Made by a program: the position numbers and the translations under genes. The notes under the pieces were generated by a model. It ran no database searches, was not told the DNA's origin, and saw nothing but the letters and a program-made list of their open reading frames with translations. Of a stretch of DNA of 64,000 nt, positions 9,613 to 18,332 are shown piece after piece (the first letter of the stretch is position 1; every line of letters starts with the position of its first letter). Source of the DNA: Rhizobium jaguaris (lineage in GTDB: Bacteria; Pseudomonadota; Alphaproteobacteria; Rhizobiales; Rhizobiaceae); contig NZ_CP032694.1 of NCBI RefSeq assembly GCF_003627755.1, positions 3,501-67,500 of the forward strand. The letters are read 5' to 3'.

Positions 9613-11031
9613 ATGGATTGGGAGGAGTTTCGGCGCTGGTCGGAAAAGGCGGCGGATTGGGGCGCGGACTATCGTGCATCGCTCCGCGACCGGCCGGTGC
9701 GGGCACAGATGGCGCCCGGAGAGATCGCTGCGCATATTGCCGATTCACCACCCGAGTCCGGCGAAGCGATGGAGGATATCTTCAAGGATTTCGAGGATAT
9801 CCTTGTTCCCGGTATGACGCATTGGCAGCATCCGCGCTTCTTCGCTTATTTCCCTGCCAATGCCGCCCCGGTTTCGGTCATCGCCGAATATCTCGTCAGC
9901 GCGATCGCAGCCCAATGCATGCTCTGGCAGACCTCGCCCTCCGCCACGGAGTTGGAAACCAAGGTGGTAGACTGGCTGCGCCAAGCCCTTGGCCTCCCCG
10001 GCAGTTTCACTGGCGTGATTCAGGATTCCGCTTCGACGGCGACGCTGGCAGCCGTTCTGGTCATGCGCGAACGAGCGCTCGATTGGCAGGGCAACAGTCA
10101 AGGCCTTGCCGCAAACAAGGCGGTGCGGATCTATTCCACCGATCAGGTCCACACCTCGATCGATCGCGCCATCTGGATATCCGGCGTCGGCGCCGAGAAC
10201 CTGGTCCGCATCCCCTCGCACGGCCCGAACAGCGCCATGGATACCGAGGCGCTTGCGGCCGCGATCGAGCGTGATCGCGCCGCGGGCCTGCTGCCGGCGG
10301 GTGTGATTGCCTGTGTCGGCGGAACCAGCACAGGCGCTTGCGATGATATCGCCGCAGTTGTTGACGTCGCGCACGCTCACGGGCTTTATGTGCATGTCGA
10401 CGCCGCCTGGGCCGGTTCGGCGATGATCTGCCCGGAATTCCGGGCGTTGTGGCAAGGCGTCGAACAGGCCGATTCCGTCGTCTTCAATCCGCATAAATGG
10501 CTAGGTGCCCAGTTCGATTGCTCGGTCCAGTTCATCCGCGAACCGGAATCCCTGGTGCGCACGCTGGCAATCCATCCGGAATATCTGCGTACTCACGGCC
10601 ACGACGGCATTATCAACTATTCCGAATGGTCGGTGCCTCTCGGCCGCCGCTTCCGCGCGCTGAAACTCTGGTTCCTGCTGCGCTATCACGGGCTTGAAGG
10701 CTTGCGCACGATGATCCGCAATCATGTCGCCTGGTCGCAAACACTGGCTCAACGTTTGGCAGCCGAGCCTGATTTCGAGATCGTCACCCAGCCGTTCCTG
10801 TCACTTTTCTCCTTCAATCACCGGGCTTCCGCCGGCATTGATCAGGAAAGTCACACTCAGCGCCTGATTGCCGCCATCAACGATGATGGGCGCATCTACC
10901 TGACGCAGACGCGGGTGGGCGGCCGATTGGTCATTCGCTTTCAGGCGGGACAGTTCGAGACGACGGCGGAAGATGTCGATATGGCTTTCGCCACCATCAT
11001 TGAAATCGCGCGATCTTTGCCGTCCGTCTAG
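9613..11031 (+). CDS. Pyridoxal-phosphate-dependent decarboxylase (aromatic L-amino-acid decarboxylase family)
   Basis: This is a group II PLP decarboxylase (472 aa) that would remove the carboxyl group from an amino acid, probably an aromatic one. Family hallmarks are HPRFFAYFPANAAP near residue 75, the substrate/PLP segment HVDAAWAGSAMICPEF (Asp and Ala stacking the cofactor) and the PLP-lysine motif NPHKWLGAQFDCS near residue 298. The ATG at 9613 is preferred over the one at 9607, because AGGAGG ends directly at 9606 and leaves a proper 6-bp spacing only for 9613. It is a stand-alone gene 65 bp after the GST gene. Substrate (tryptophan, tyrosine, DOPA or other) is not decidable from sequence. 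Confidence 0.9.
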   Translation: MDWEEFRRWSEKAADWGADYRASLRDRPVRAQMAPGEIAAHIADSPPESGEAMEDIFKDFEDILVPGMTHWQHPRFFAYFPANAAPVSVIAEYLVSAIAAQCMLWQTSPSATELETKVVDWLRQALGLPGSFTGVIQDSASTATLAAVLVMRERALDWQGNSQGLAANKAVRIYSTDQVHTSIDRAIWISGVGAENLVRIPSHGPNSAMDTEALAAAIERDRAAGLLPAGVIACVGGTSTGACDDIAAVVDVAHAHGLYVHVDAAWAGSAMICPEFRALWQGVEQADSVVFNPHKWLGAQFDCSVQFIREPESLVRTLAIHPEYLRTHGHDGIINYSEWSVPLGRRFRALKLWFLLRYHGLEGLRTMIRNHVAWSQTLAQRLAAEPDFEIVTQPFLSLFSFNHRASAGIDQESHTQRLIAAINDDGRIYLTQTRVGGRLVIRFQAGQFETTAEDVDMAFATIIEIARSLPSV

Positions 11032-11128
11032 GAAAAGCTGTTGTTCCAACGCAGGCAAACAAGCCGTGCTATGCTTCGAAATCGATGGGTGACACTGGTG
11101 AATAATTCGTTCATATATGGTGTGACTG

Positions 11129-11172
11129 GGCATGATCTAAAAAGCGCGGCGCTTTTGGAGCAGGATCATGCC
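11129..11172. repeat. Palindromic intergenic repeat, GCATGATC class
   Basis: Nested inverted repeats: the outer GGCATGATC (11129-11137) pairs with GATCATGCC (11164-11172), and the inner AAAAGCGC (11140-11147) pairs with GCGCTTTT (11149-11156). The ends resemble those of the element at 40558-40605. It fills most of the gap before the FAH-family gene. Confidence 0.7.
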
Positions 11173-11214
11173 GATCGAACAGACAGTTTTTGAAGATCCA
11201 GGGAAGGAAGACCT

Positions 11215-12057
11215 ATGAAATTGTTGCGTATTGGCGATGCCGGCAAGGAAAAGCCGGCGCTTCTGGATAGCGACGGCAAGATCCGCGATCTCTCCGCTCA
11301 TGTCGCCGATATCGGCGGCGAGGCGATTTCGCCCGCCGGTTTGGCGAAGATCGCCGCGCTTGACCCGAAGAGCCTGCCGGAACTGGCCGAAGGTCGTATC
11401 GGCGCTTGCGTCGCCGGCACCGGCAAGTTCATCTGCATCGGCCTGAATTTCTCCGACCACGCCGCCGAGACGGGCGCCACCGTCCCGCCGGAACCGATCA
11501 TTTTCATGAAGGCCACCTCGGCCATCGTCGGCCCGAACGATAACGTGCTGATCCCGCGCGGCTCGGAAAAGACCGACTGGGAAGTCGAGCTTGGCGTGGT
11601 TATCGGCAAGACGGCAAAATATGTCAGCGAAGCGGACGCTTTGGATTATGTCGCAGGCTACTGTGTCTCGCATGACGTGTCCGAACGCGCCTTTCAGACT
11701 GAGCGCTCCGGACAGTGGACCAAGGGCAAGTCCTGCGACACGTTCGGCCCGATCGGCCCCTGGCTCGTCACCAAGGACGAGGTCGTCGATCCGCAGAAGC
11801 TCGGCATGTGGCTGAAGGTCAACGGCAAGATGATGCAGAACGGCTCCACCAAGACCATGGTCTACGGTGTCGCCTACCTCGTCTCCTATCTCAGCCAGTT
11901 CATGTCGCTGCATCCGGGTGACGTCATCTCCACCGGTACGCCTCCCGGCGTCGGCATGGGCATGAAGCCGCCACAGTATCTGAAGCCCGGCGACGTCGTC
12001 GAACTCGGCATGGAAGGTCTGGGCACGCAGCGCCAAACCTTCCTCGCTGACGCTTGA
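11215..12057 (+). CDS. Fumarylacetoacetate hydrolase family protein
   Basis: A 280-aa member of the FAH superfamily; relatives are ureidoglycolate lyase, 2-hydroxyhepta-2,4-diene-1,7-dioate isomerase and acylpyruvases. The metal-binding and catalytic core is visible: FICIGLNFSDHAAE (near 70), TDWEVELGVVIGK with the two metal Glu residues (near 122), and SHDVSERAFQTERSGQWTKGKS (near 150). The C-terminus has DVISTGTPPGVGMG. The start follows GGAAGGAAG with proper spacing. It is an isolated gene, so context does not fix the substrate. A terminator follows at 12103. Confidence 0.9.
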   Translation: MKLLRIGDAGKEKPALLDSDGKIRDLSAHVADIGGEAISPAGLAKIAALDPKSLPELAEGRIGACVAGTGKFICIGLNFSDHAAETGATVPPEPIIFMKATSAIVGPNDNVLIPRGSEKTDWEVELGVVIGKTAKYVSEADALDYVAGYCVSHDVSERAFQTERSGQWTKGKSCDTFGPIGPWLVTKDEVVDPQKLGMWLKVNGKMMQNGSTKTMVYGVAYLVSYLSQFMSLHPGDVISTGTPPGVGMGMKPPQYLKPGDVVELGMEGLGTQRQTFLADA

Positions 12058-12102
12058 TGAACGTGCACGGTCAGGAACTTTAACGTTTTGAGACCATTCT
12101 TG

Positions 12103-12131
12103 ATGCCGGAGAAGCGATTCTCCGGCATTTT
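12103..12131 (+). terminator. Terminator after the FAH-family gene
   Basis: An 11-bp perfect stem (ATGCCGGAGAA/TTCTCCGGCAT) closes a GCGA tetraloop, followed by TTT. Confidence 0.8.
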
Positions 12132-12265
12132 CACACGGTAGAACTGCGCAGGGTTATGTTGCTCCGCAACAAAAGCTGCTAGTCTCGATAGTAAGAGCTT
12201 AAAGGATGAGGTCACGCGTTTGGGGAGCGCTCTTCGTCTGATCACCTCGAAAGGTAGTGCTTCTT

Positions 12266-13540
12266 ATGTTTTATCAGCTCTATGAACTTAATCATGCCGC
12301 CCTCGCACCCTTCCGCGCCGCTGCCGACATGATGCGCCTGGCCTATGCCAATCCTTTCAATCCCCTGTCCCATACGATGCTTGGCCGCACGATGACGGCA
12401 AGTCTCGAAGTTTTCGAGCGCACCACCCGGCGCTACGGCAAACCGGCATTCGGGCTGCATGAAACCTCGATAGACGGCAAGTCGGTTTCAGTTCATGAAA
12501 AGATTGTCTGGAAGAAGCCTTTCTGCAATCTGATCCAATTCGAGCGCAGCCTGCCGGCCGGCCATGGCAGCGATCCGCGTATCCTGATCGTTGCGCCGAT
12601 GTCGGGCCATTATGCGACGCTGCTGCGCGGCACAGTGGACGCTCTCCTGCCCAGCGCCGACATCTATATCACCGACTGGATCGATGCCCGCATGGTGCCG
12701 ATGACGGAAGGCACCTTCGATCTGGAGGATTACATCGATTACGTCATCGAGATGCTGCACCATCTCGGGCCAGACACCCATGTCATTGCCGTCTGTCAGC
12801 CCTCCGTGCCGGTTCTGGCCGCAGCGGCGGTGATGGAAGCGGCCGGCGATCCGCTATCACCCTCGTCGATGACGCTAATGGGTGGCCCGATCGATACGCG
12901 CATCAATCCGACAGCGGTGAACCAGCTCGCCAAGGACAAGCCGCTGGAATGGTTCGCCGACAATGTCATCATGAGCGTGCCTTGGCCGCAGCCTGGCTTC
13001 ATGCGCCCGGTCTATCCCGGCTTCCTGCAGCTCTCCGGCTTCATGTCGATGAACCTCGATCGGCACATGATCGCGCACAAGGACTTCTTCATGCACCTCG
13101 TCAAGAACGACGGCGAGCCGGAGAAGCACCGCGATTTCTATGACGAATATCTGGCGGTCATGGATCTGACGGCGGAATTCTATCTGCAGACCGTCGATCA
13201 GGTGTTCATGAAGCACGCGCTGCCGAAGGGCGAGCTGACGCATCGTGGTCAGCGTGTCGATCCCACAGGGATCCGCAATGTCGCGCTGCTGACAGTCGAA
13301 GGCGAAAACGACGATATTTCCGGCGTCGGTCAGACAAAGGCGGCACAGACCATCTGCACCAACATTCCCGATGATATGCGGATGCATTATCTGCAGCCCG
13401 ATGTCGGCCACTATGGCGTCTTCAACGGCTCGCGCTTCCGCCGCGAGATCGCGCCGCGCATCGTCGCTTTTACCCGCGAACATGCCCGAACCGGCAGGTC
13501 GGTCGTCAAGCTTGTGATCAAAGGCGGCAAATCCGCCTGA
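12266..13540 (+). CDS. phaZ: Intracellular polyhydroxyalkanoate depolymerase
   Basis: This alpha/beta-hydrolase degrades stored poly-3-hydroxybutyrate granules to monomers. The 424-aa product begins MFYQLYELNHAALAPFRA, as is typical of the rhizobial enzyme. The catalytic nucleophile is a Cys in the modified lipase box VIAVCQPSVPVLA (near residue 177), as in Ralstonia-type intracellular depolymerases. The acid is likely the Asp in GENDDISGVG and the His that in DVGHYGVFNGSRF. ATG at 12266 is preferred over GTG 12257 because AAGG then sits 11 rather than 2 bp away. It is monocistronic; no PHA synthase gene is in the window. A short GGCGG/CCGCC hairpin overlaps the stop. Confidence 0.92.
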   Translation: MFYQLYELNHAALAPFRAAADMMRLAYANPFNPLSHTMLGRTMTASLEVFERTTRRYGKPAFGLHETSIDGKSVSVHEKIVWKKPFCNLIQFERSLPAGHGSDPRILIVAPMSGHYATLLRGTVDALLPSADIYITDWIDARMVPMTEGTFDLEDYIDYVIEMLHHLGPDTHVIAVCQPSVPVLAAAAVMEAAGDPLSPSSMTLMGGPIDTRINPTAVNQLAKDKPLEWFADNVIMSVPWPQPGFMRPVYPGFLQLSGFMSMNLDRHMIAHKDFFMHLVKNDGEPEKHRDFYDEYLAVMDLTAEFYLQTVDQVFMKHALPKGELTHRGQRVDPTGIRNVALLTVEGENDDISGVGQTKAAQTICTNIPDDMRMHYLQPDVGHYGVFNGSRFRREIAPRIVAFTREHARTGRSVVKLVIKGGKSA

Positions 13541-13698
13541 AATTGCAAAGAATTAGCTTTTGTTGAATTATTGGGCCGGATTCAAGGACTTGTCCGATTC
13601 CCCCCCAAAATGGCATTGAAGGCTCACGAAGAGGTTACCATCTCGATTCCAGCGGTTCGGCATGTGGCCGGGCCGCCTTACTGCGAGGATACCTCACG

Positions 13699-14139
13699 AT
13701 GAACCACCAGTCAGCATTGCTTCGCCCGGACTGGACTCCGGCTACCATTGCCCTGATGATACTTGGCTTCGTGGTCTTCTGGCCTCTGGGTCTCGCCATG
13801 CTTGCCTATATTCTCTTCGGCGAACGCCTGAGAGATTTCAAACGGGATGTGAACCAGAGGGCCGACGGCATGTTTGCCGGCTGCGGCCGCCACCGCGGCC
13901 GTTATCGCCAGCATTTCTCCACCGGCAATGTCGCCTTTGACGACTGGCGCCGGGCGGAGCTGGAGCGCCTCGAAGAGGAGCGCCGCAAACTTGATGAAAT
14001 GCGCGCCGAGTTCGACACTTATGTCCGCGAACTCCGTCGTGCCAAGGATCAGGAAGAGTTCGACCGTTTCATGCGCGACCGTAACAACGTCAAGCGCAAC
14101 GATGACAACGGCCCGACTTCCGAATTCCAGACGCCGTAA
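13699..14139 (+). CDS. DUF2852 domain-containing membrane protein
   Basis: A small protein (146 aa) of the alphaproteobacterial DUF2852 family. One hydrophobic segment at about residues 17-40 (ALMILGFVVFWPLGLAMLAY) predicts a membrane anchor. A Gly/Arg-rich stretch follows (about 50-75, GRHRGRYRQH), then a long charged helix (about 80-130, ELERLEEERRKLDEMRAEF) that looks like a coiled coil ending in acidic and Asn-rich residues. The start has a GAGG site upstream and the gene ends with a terminator. Its function is unknown; a scaffold or envelope-associated role is a guess from the anchor plus coiled coil. Confidence 0.8.
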   Translation: MNHQSALLRPDWTPATIALMILGFVVFWPLGLAMLAYILFGERLRDFKRDVNQRADGMFAGCGRHRGRYRQHFSTGNVAFDDWRRAELERLEEERRKLDEMRAEFDTYVRELRRAKDQEEFDRFMRDRNNVKRNDDNGPTSEFQTP

Positions 14140-14159
14140 TAGCAACCCGCTTCCCATTC

Positions 14160-14189
14160 AAACCGGCATCCGGCGATGCCGGTTTTTCT
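14160..14189 (+). terminator. Terminator after the DUF2852 gene
   Basis: An 11-bp stem (AAACCGGCATC/GATGCCGGTTT) with a CGGC loop is followed by TTCTTT. Because it covers the apparent upstream TTG of the next frame (14190), it supports the later ATG start of the metalloprotease gene. Confidence 0.8.
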
Positions 14190-14228
14190 TTGCCAGAAAC
14201 CCGCACGAATCATATAAAACTGCTCTTC

Positions 14229-14990
14229 ATGTTTCCGCTTTCGCCCAGATCTCGCCGACTTGCTCCCAAGCCGCCCGCGCCGGAAACGCGCACATTGGAC
14301 GTGGCAGGCCGGCTGATGCCCCTGACGATCCGGCAGCATGAGCGGGCCACACGGATCACGCTCAGGATCGAGCCCGGCGGCCGGGCGCTGAAGATGACCA
14401 TTCCGCGTGGCTTGGCGGCCCGCGAGGTCAATGCCTTCCTCGACCGGCATCAGGGCTGGCTGCTGACGAAGCTTGCGAAATTCTCCACCGGAGGCAGCCT
14501 TCAGAGCGGCAGCGAAATCCTTTTGCGCGGCGTCCGCCACCGGATCGAGCACACGGGCAGCCTGCGGGGCCTCACCGAGGCGGTCACCGTTGACGGTCTG
14601 CCGGTGCTGCGGGTCAGCGGCCTGCCGGAACATGCCGGCCGGCGTATCGCGACTTTCCTCAAGAAGGAAGCGCGCGCCGATCTGGAAAAGCTGGTGGCGG
14701 TGCATGCAAAGGGGATCCGGGCCACGGTGTCCTCCATCAGCATGAAGGATACCCGCAGCCGCTGGGGTTCCTGTTCTTCCGAGGGAAACCTGAGTTTTTC
14801 CTGGCGCATCGTCATGGCGCCGCCACTAGTGATCGACTATCTCGCCGCCCACGAGGTCGCCCACTTACGCGAAATGAACCACGGCCCCCGCTTCTGGGCG
14901 CTCTGCCGCAAACTCTGCCCCGACATGGACGAGGCCAAGGCCTGGCTGAAGCGCCACGGCAGCCAGTTGCACGCGATCGACTTCGATTGA
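14229..14990 (+). CDS. YgjP/SprT-like zinc metalloprotease
   Basis: A 253-aa protein of the YgjP-like M48-related metallopeptidase family (formerly DUF45). The zinc motif HEVAHLREMNH lies near residue 212 (HExxH plus a third His), followed by GPRFWALCRKLCPDM. The preceding SRWGSCSSEGNLSFSWR segment is diagnostic of the family. The ATG at 14229 was chosen because an upstream TTG at 14190 lies right behind the preceding gene's terminator. No strong ribosome site is seen, so the start is uncertain by a few codons. No signal peptide is present, so it is probably cytosolic. The substrate is unknown. Confidence 0.85.
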   Translation: MFPLSPRSRRLAPKPPAPETRTLDVAGRLMPLTIRQHERATRITLRIEPGGRALKMTIPRGLAAREVNAFLDRHQGWLLTKLAKFSTGGSLQSGSEILLRGVRHRIEHTGSLRGLTEAVTVDGLPVLRVSGLPEHAGRRIATFLKKEARADLEKLVAVHAKGIRATVSSISMKDTRSRWGSCSSEGNLSFSWRIVMAPPLVIDYLAAHEVAHLREMNHGPRFWALCRKLCPDMDEAKAWLKRHGSQLHAIDFD

Positions 14991-15060
14991 GCAGACCGCT
15001 TGAACTGATGGAAGGCGCCTGAGCTTCCTCACTCGGCGGCGTTGTCTCTCGCGCTGAGGT

Positions 15061-15492
15061 TCATTCAGGCAAATCAACGCGGATGGGACGTGTTCCGATC
15101 GGGGCACCGGTCTCACGGTCAATGGTGACGGCATCGATTTCGGTGCCGGTCTCAGCGTCAAAGAAGCGTGTCACATCGCCGCCAGCACGATGCTTCCGCC
15201 CCCATGCCCCAATCGCAAACAGCACCGGCAGGAAGTCTTGGCCCGGGGCCGTCAGCACGTACTCATCGCGCGGAGGTCGTTCCGAGTAACGTCGCTTCTC
15301 CAGTAGACCATGTTCCGTAAGCGCGGATAGGCGAGCGGTCAGCATCGTCGGCGCGATACCCAGACTCTTGCGGAATTCATCGAAGCGAGTGAGCCCCGCA
15401 TGGGCATCCCGCATGATCAGCATGGTCCACGCATCACCCACCAATGCAAGGCTGCGGGCAATCAGACATGGTTGGCTTGAGAGATTCTTCAT
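15061..15492 (-). CDS. HxlR-family transcriptional regulator
   Basis: A winged-helix regulator (143 aa) of the HxlR/MarR-like type, which usually senses electrophiles or aldehydes and represses a neighbouring oxidoreductase. The N-terminus has the typical Cys (SSQPCLIARSLALVGDAW, Cys9) and the HTH region FRKSLGIAPTMLTARLSALTEHGLLEK. The wing RRYSERPPRDEYVLT and a C-terminal helical dimer region follow. It is divergent from the SDR gene with an 85-bp shared control region holding repeated TTGATAGT sites. By analogy with HxlR/YodB systems it probably controls the SDR gene and itself. Start at ATG 15492; the longer open frame has no support. Confidence 0.88.
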   Translation of the reverse strand: MKNLSSQPCLIARSLALVGDAWTMLIMRDAHAGLTRFDEFRKSLGIAPTMLTARLSALTEHGLLEKRRYSERPPRDEYVLTAPGQDFLPVLFAIGAWGRKHRAGGDVTRFFDAETGTEIDAVTIDRETGAPIGTRPIRVDLPE

Positions 15493-15504
15493 GTCGATAT
15501 CTTT

Positions 15505-15537
15505 TTGATAGTGACTTACTACTAAATTGATAGTAAC
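15505..15537. promoter_or_regulatory. Candidate HxlR operator between divergent genes
   Basis: Two near-identical direct repeats, TTGATAGTGAC (15505-15515) and TTGATAGTAAC (15527-15537), are spaced 22 bp start to start, about two helical turns. TTACTA (15516-15521) and TAGTAA (15531-15536) also form an inverted pair. This is the only AT-rich structured patch in the HxlR/SDR gap. Confidence 0.5.
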
Positions 15538-15577
15538 AGAGCGTTCATCAATGTTCCACGATAAAAGGCAGAGCTTG

Positions 15578-16393
15578 ATGAGCAAGATAGAAAACGGCGT
15601 CGCCCTGATCACGGGCGCTTCCTCCGGTATCGGGCTGGTGACTGCACGAGCGTTGCGACGCGCTGGATACCGAGTGTTTGGAACCAGCCGCAAGCCCATG
15701 CCGGATACTCCGGATGGAGTTGCCATGCTGGTATGCGACGTTACCGACGACGGATCGGTGCAAAGGACGATCGACGAGATACTGGCCCGCGCCGGACGGA
15801 TCGATCTTCTCGTCAACAATGCCGGGATCGGATTGCTTGGCGCGGCTGAGGAATCCTCCGAGGCACAGGCGAAGGCTCTATTCGACGTGAACTTTTTCGG
15901 TGTCCTGCGGATGACCAACGCAATACTTCCGGTGATGAGACGTCAGCGAAAGGGCAGGATCATCAACATGAGTTCCATCCTTGGGCTGATCCCCGCTCCC
16001 TACAACGCGCTGTACGCATCGACCAAGCACGCGATCGAGGGCTATTCCGAATCCCTCGACCACGAGGTCCGCACCCAGGGCATCCGCGTGGTGCTTGTGG
16101 AGCCCGGTGTCACCCGCACGTCCTTCGAGGAAAACCTAACGCGACCAGATCATCCGCTTCCGGTGTATGACACAGCGCGTGCCAATGCGGAGAAACTGAT
16201 GCGCGACGTCATTAGGACGGGCGATGCGCCTGAGGTGGTCGCGGATATGGTGGTCAAAGCCGCGAACGCCGCATCGCCCAAGAGACGCTACACCGCAGGA
16301 AAGGCGGCGGGACAGGTCCGCTTCATACGCCGCTTCCTGCCGGAGTCATTCGTCGACAAGAATCTTCGCAAATTCAGCAGGCTTCCCGCTTGA
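15578..16393 (+). CDS. Short-chain dehydrogenase/reductase
   Basis: A classical SDR oxidoreductase (271 aa). The Rossmann NAD(P) motif TGASSGIG lies near residue 12, NNAG near 87, the catalytic Ser in NMSSILG near 139, and YASTKHAIEGYSESL supplies the Tyr/Lys pair near 152. The Arg in TSRKPM after beta-2 suggests NADP preference. ATG 15578 is the natural start since it leads straight into the first beta strand; the frame extends upstream to 15527, but that would overlap the operator. It is divergent from the HxlR gene and probably regulated by it. The substrate is unknown. Confidence 0.9.
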   Translation: MSKIENGVALITGASSGIGLVTARALRRAGYRVFGTSRKPMPDTPDGVAMLVCDVTDDGSVQRTIDEILARAGRIDLLVNNAGIGLLGAAEESSEAQAKALFDVNFFGVLRMTNAILPVMRRQRKGRIINMSSILGLIPAPYNALYASTKHAIEGYSESLDHEVRTQGIRVVLVEPGVTRTSFEENLTRPDHPLPVYDTARANAEKLMRDVIRTGDAPEVVADMVVKAANAASPKRRYTAGKAAGQVRFIRRFLPESFVDKNLRKFSRLPA

Positions 16394-16458
16394 TAGCCTC
16401 GGCGTCGGAAGACACTCTTTGGTGCGCGGCATTTGGCCGGCCTGATCGAGTCCGGACC

Positions 16459-18129
16459 TTAGCCCTTCGGCTCCGGATGATCTCCGCGTCCGAGAAGATG
16501 CGCTGCCGACCGCCAGGCATGATGTGCGATCCGGTCGAGCCGTCTGACGGCATCGATCCGCGTGAAGGCATCTGCAGCGACCAGTTTTCCCGGTGCGACG
16601 GAGGCAAGCGTTGTGGCGCGATGGTCCCGTTTCAGCGCGCTGAGTTCTCTTGCCGCGCCCTCGGCCTCGGAGAGTGCCGCGACGATCTCGGGGGAAACGC
16701 TCCAGCCAATGGGACTGGCTTGCGCGCTGAGGGCAGATTCCGCAGTGATCGACTGACCGACCGTCTGTGCCGCGTGCATGACCTGCGCGGAAAGCTCGGC
16801 GGCGCGACGGTCAAGGGGGGCGTCGGCCGGCAGATTGGGAAACTCGCCTTCTGCCAAGACCTCTGCGAGGCGCGAGGCGTGATCGAGCGCGTGCAGCATG
16901 CTCGTCAGGCGCAGCCGCTCAGCCTCCGTCTCCGGCGGCTCCTTCAACTCGGACAGGAAATCGCGCACTTCCCCGAGTGCGCCGGCCGCCGCCGGAACGC
17001 CCTTCGCCGCCGGGCCTCTCTCGCCTCCCGAAAGTGCCGTCGAAACCGAGGCGGCGTTCGTTGCGAGGATATCCGCCAGGACACGCCGCACAGTCTCGAC
17101 CGCTATCACCGGACTGGCGAGCACGCTCGGGTCGAGCGCGCGCTGCAGCTCCGTCTGCCTTGAGGGCAGGAGGCGCTCGACGACGCGGGTGAACCATTGC
17201 GTTGCCGGAAGGAGCACCGCGACGCCGATCACGTTATAGGCCGTGTGATAGGCGGCAAGCAGCGTCATTCCGTCGACCGACGCGGTGAAGCCGTTCATCA
17301 GCGCGGTCGTGAACGGAAAGGCGCCGATCGCGATCAGGGCCGCTATGATCTTGAACAGCACATAGGCAAGAGCGAGGCGTTTGGCGGTCGTGCTGGCGCC
17401 GAGCGCCGCCAATGCGGAACTCGTCGCCGTCCCGATATTCTGACCGATGATAAGCGCTGCACCCTGCTCCAGACTCACCGCCCCGGCGTAGAAAGCCGAA
17501 ATGGTGACGGCGATGGCGGCCGTCGAGGACTGCATGACCGCAGTCATCGCCAAGCCGATGACGATCAGAGCCATGAGGCCAACGAACCCCGTGCCCCAGC
17601 CGACTCCCGGCGCGCCGAGCACCGCGGGCAGGTCAGAGGGATGCAGGCTCTCCGCAAGACCTCCCATGCCCTGCTGCAGCGTCGTCAGCCCGTAAAGCAC
17701 CAGCGCGAAGCCGGCAAGCGCGCTGCCCGCCGCCGCGATCCGCCCGCCGCCCAGCAGCTTGGCCAGCGCGCCGATAAAAATCAGCGGCAGCGCGTAGGCC
17801 GAAAGTGAGACGCGCACGCCGATCAGCGCCACCAGCCAGCCCGTTCCAGTCGTGCCGACATTGGCGCCGAAGACGAGCCCAAGGCCCTGCGGAAAGGTCA
17901 AGAGCCCAGCGTTGACGAGACCGATCGTCGTCATCGTTACCGCGCTCGAAGATTGCACCAGGAGAGTGACGATCGCGCCCCAGAAAGCACCCGAGAGCGG
18001 CGTGGCCGCCGCAGTGCCGAGCGCAACCCGCAAAGCTGATCCTGCAAGCGCCTTTAGGCCGTCGGTCATGACGGCCATGCCGAGCAGAAACAGCCCGACC
18101 CCGCCCAGGATGGCGACTGTTGTCGACAT
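16459..18129 (-). CDS. Na/Pi cotransporter family protein (NptA/YjbB-like)
   Basis: A 556-aa inner-membrane protein of the Na+/phosphate symporter (PNaS) family. The first ~310 residues form about eight hydrophobic helices with the two family repeats: LLVQSSSAVTMTTIGLVNAG near residue 56 and VMQSSTAAIAVTISAFYAG near 200, both with the QSS signature. GANVGTTGTGW and GQNIGTATSSAL are the partner repeats. The C-terminal ~230 residues are helical and PhoU-like. Such bacterial proteins often export phosphate or adjust its level. By eye the gene is more GC-biased than its neighbours and stands alone between the SDR and trp genes, which hints at insertion of an accessory segment. Confidence 0.88.
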   Translation of the reverse strand: MSTTVAILGGVGLFLLGMAVMTDGLKALAGSALRVALGTAAATPLSGAFWGAIVTLLVQSSSAVTMTTIGLVNAGLLTFPQGLGLVFGANVGTTGTGWLVALIGVRVSLSAYALPLIFIGALAKLLGGGRIAAAGSALAGFALVLYGLTTLQQGMGGLAESLHPSDLPAVLGAPGVGWGTGFVGLMALIVIGLAMTAVMQSSTAAIAVTISAFYAGAVSLEQGAALIIGQNIGTATSSALAALGASTTAKRLALAYVLFKIIAALIAIGAFPFTTALMNGFTASVDGMTLLAAYHTAYNVIGVAVLLPATQWFTRVVERLLPSRQTELQRALDPSVLASPVIAVETVRRVLADILATNAASVSTALSGGERGPAAKGVPAAAGALGEVRDFLSELKEPPETEAERLRLTSMLHALDHASRLAEVLAEGEFPNLPADAPLDRRAAELSAQVMHAAQTVGQSITAESALSAQASPIGWSVSPEIVAALSEAEGAARELSALKRDHRATTLASVAPGKLVAADAFTRIDAVRRLDRIAHHAWRSAAHLLGRGDHPEPKG

Positions 18130-18332
18130 GCACGTTCGCCCCGCTACGATTCTGTTTTAATCTCGCTAAAGTAGTCATAGCATCAACCGCCCCGGTGCCG
18201 ATAGTCTCCCGCTGCATCGGCGCTCCGGCGCCCGAAAAGGCTCTGCCGATAACCTTCGCTTTAACAGCGCAAAATTCCCCTCTTGTCGCGTTTAGGCTCG
18301 ACTCTTTTGAATTTTCGTGTCACTCCGCTGCC

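Noticed and set aside
14190..14228. An upstream TTG start for the YgjP-like metalloprotease
   Set aside because: It falls directly behind a strong terminator hairpin and adds residues without family resemblance.
18130..18332. A tryptophan leader peptide/attenuator before trpF
   Set aside because: No short frame with tandem Trp codons and no competing hairpins were seen; trpF is not normally attenuated in this group.
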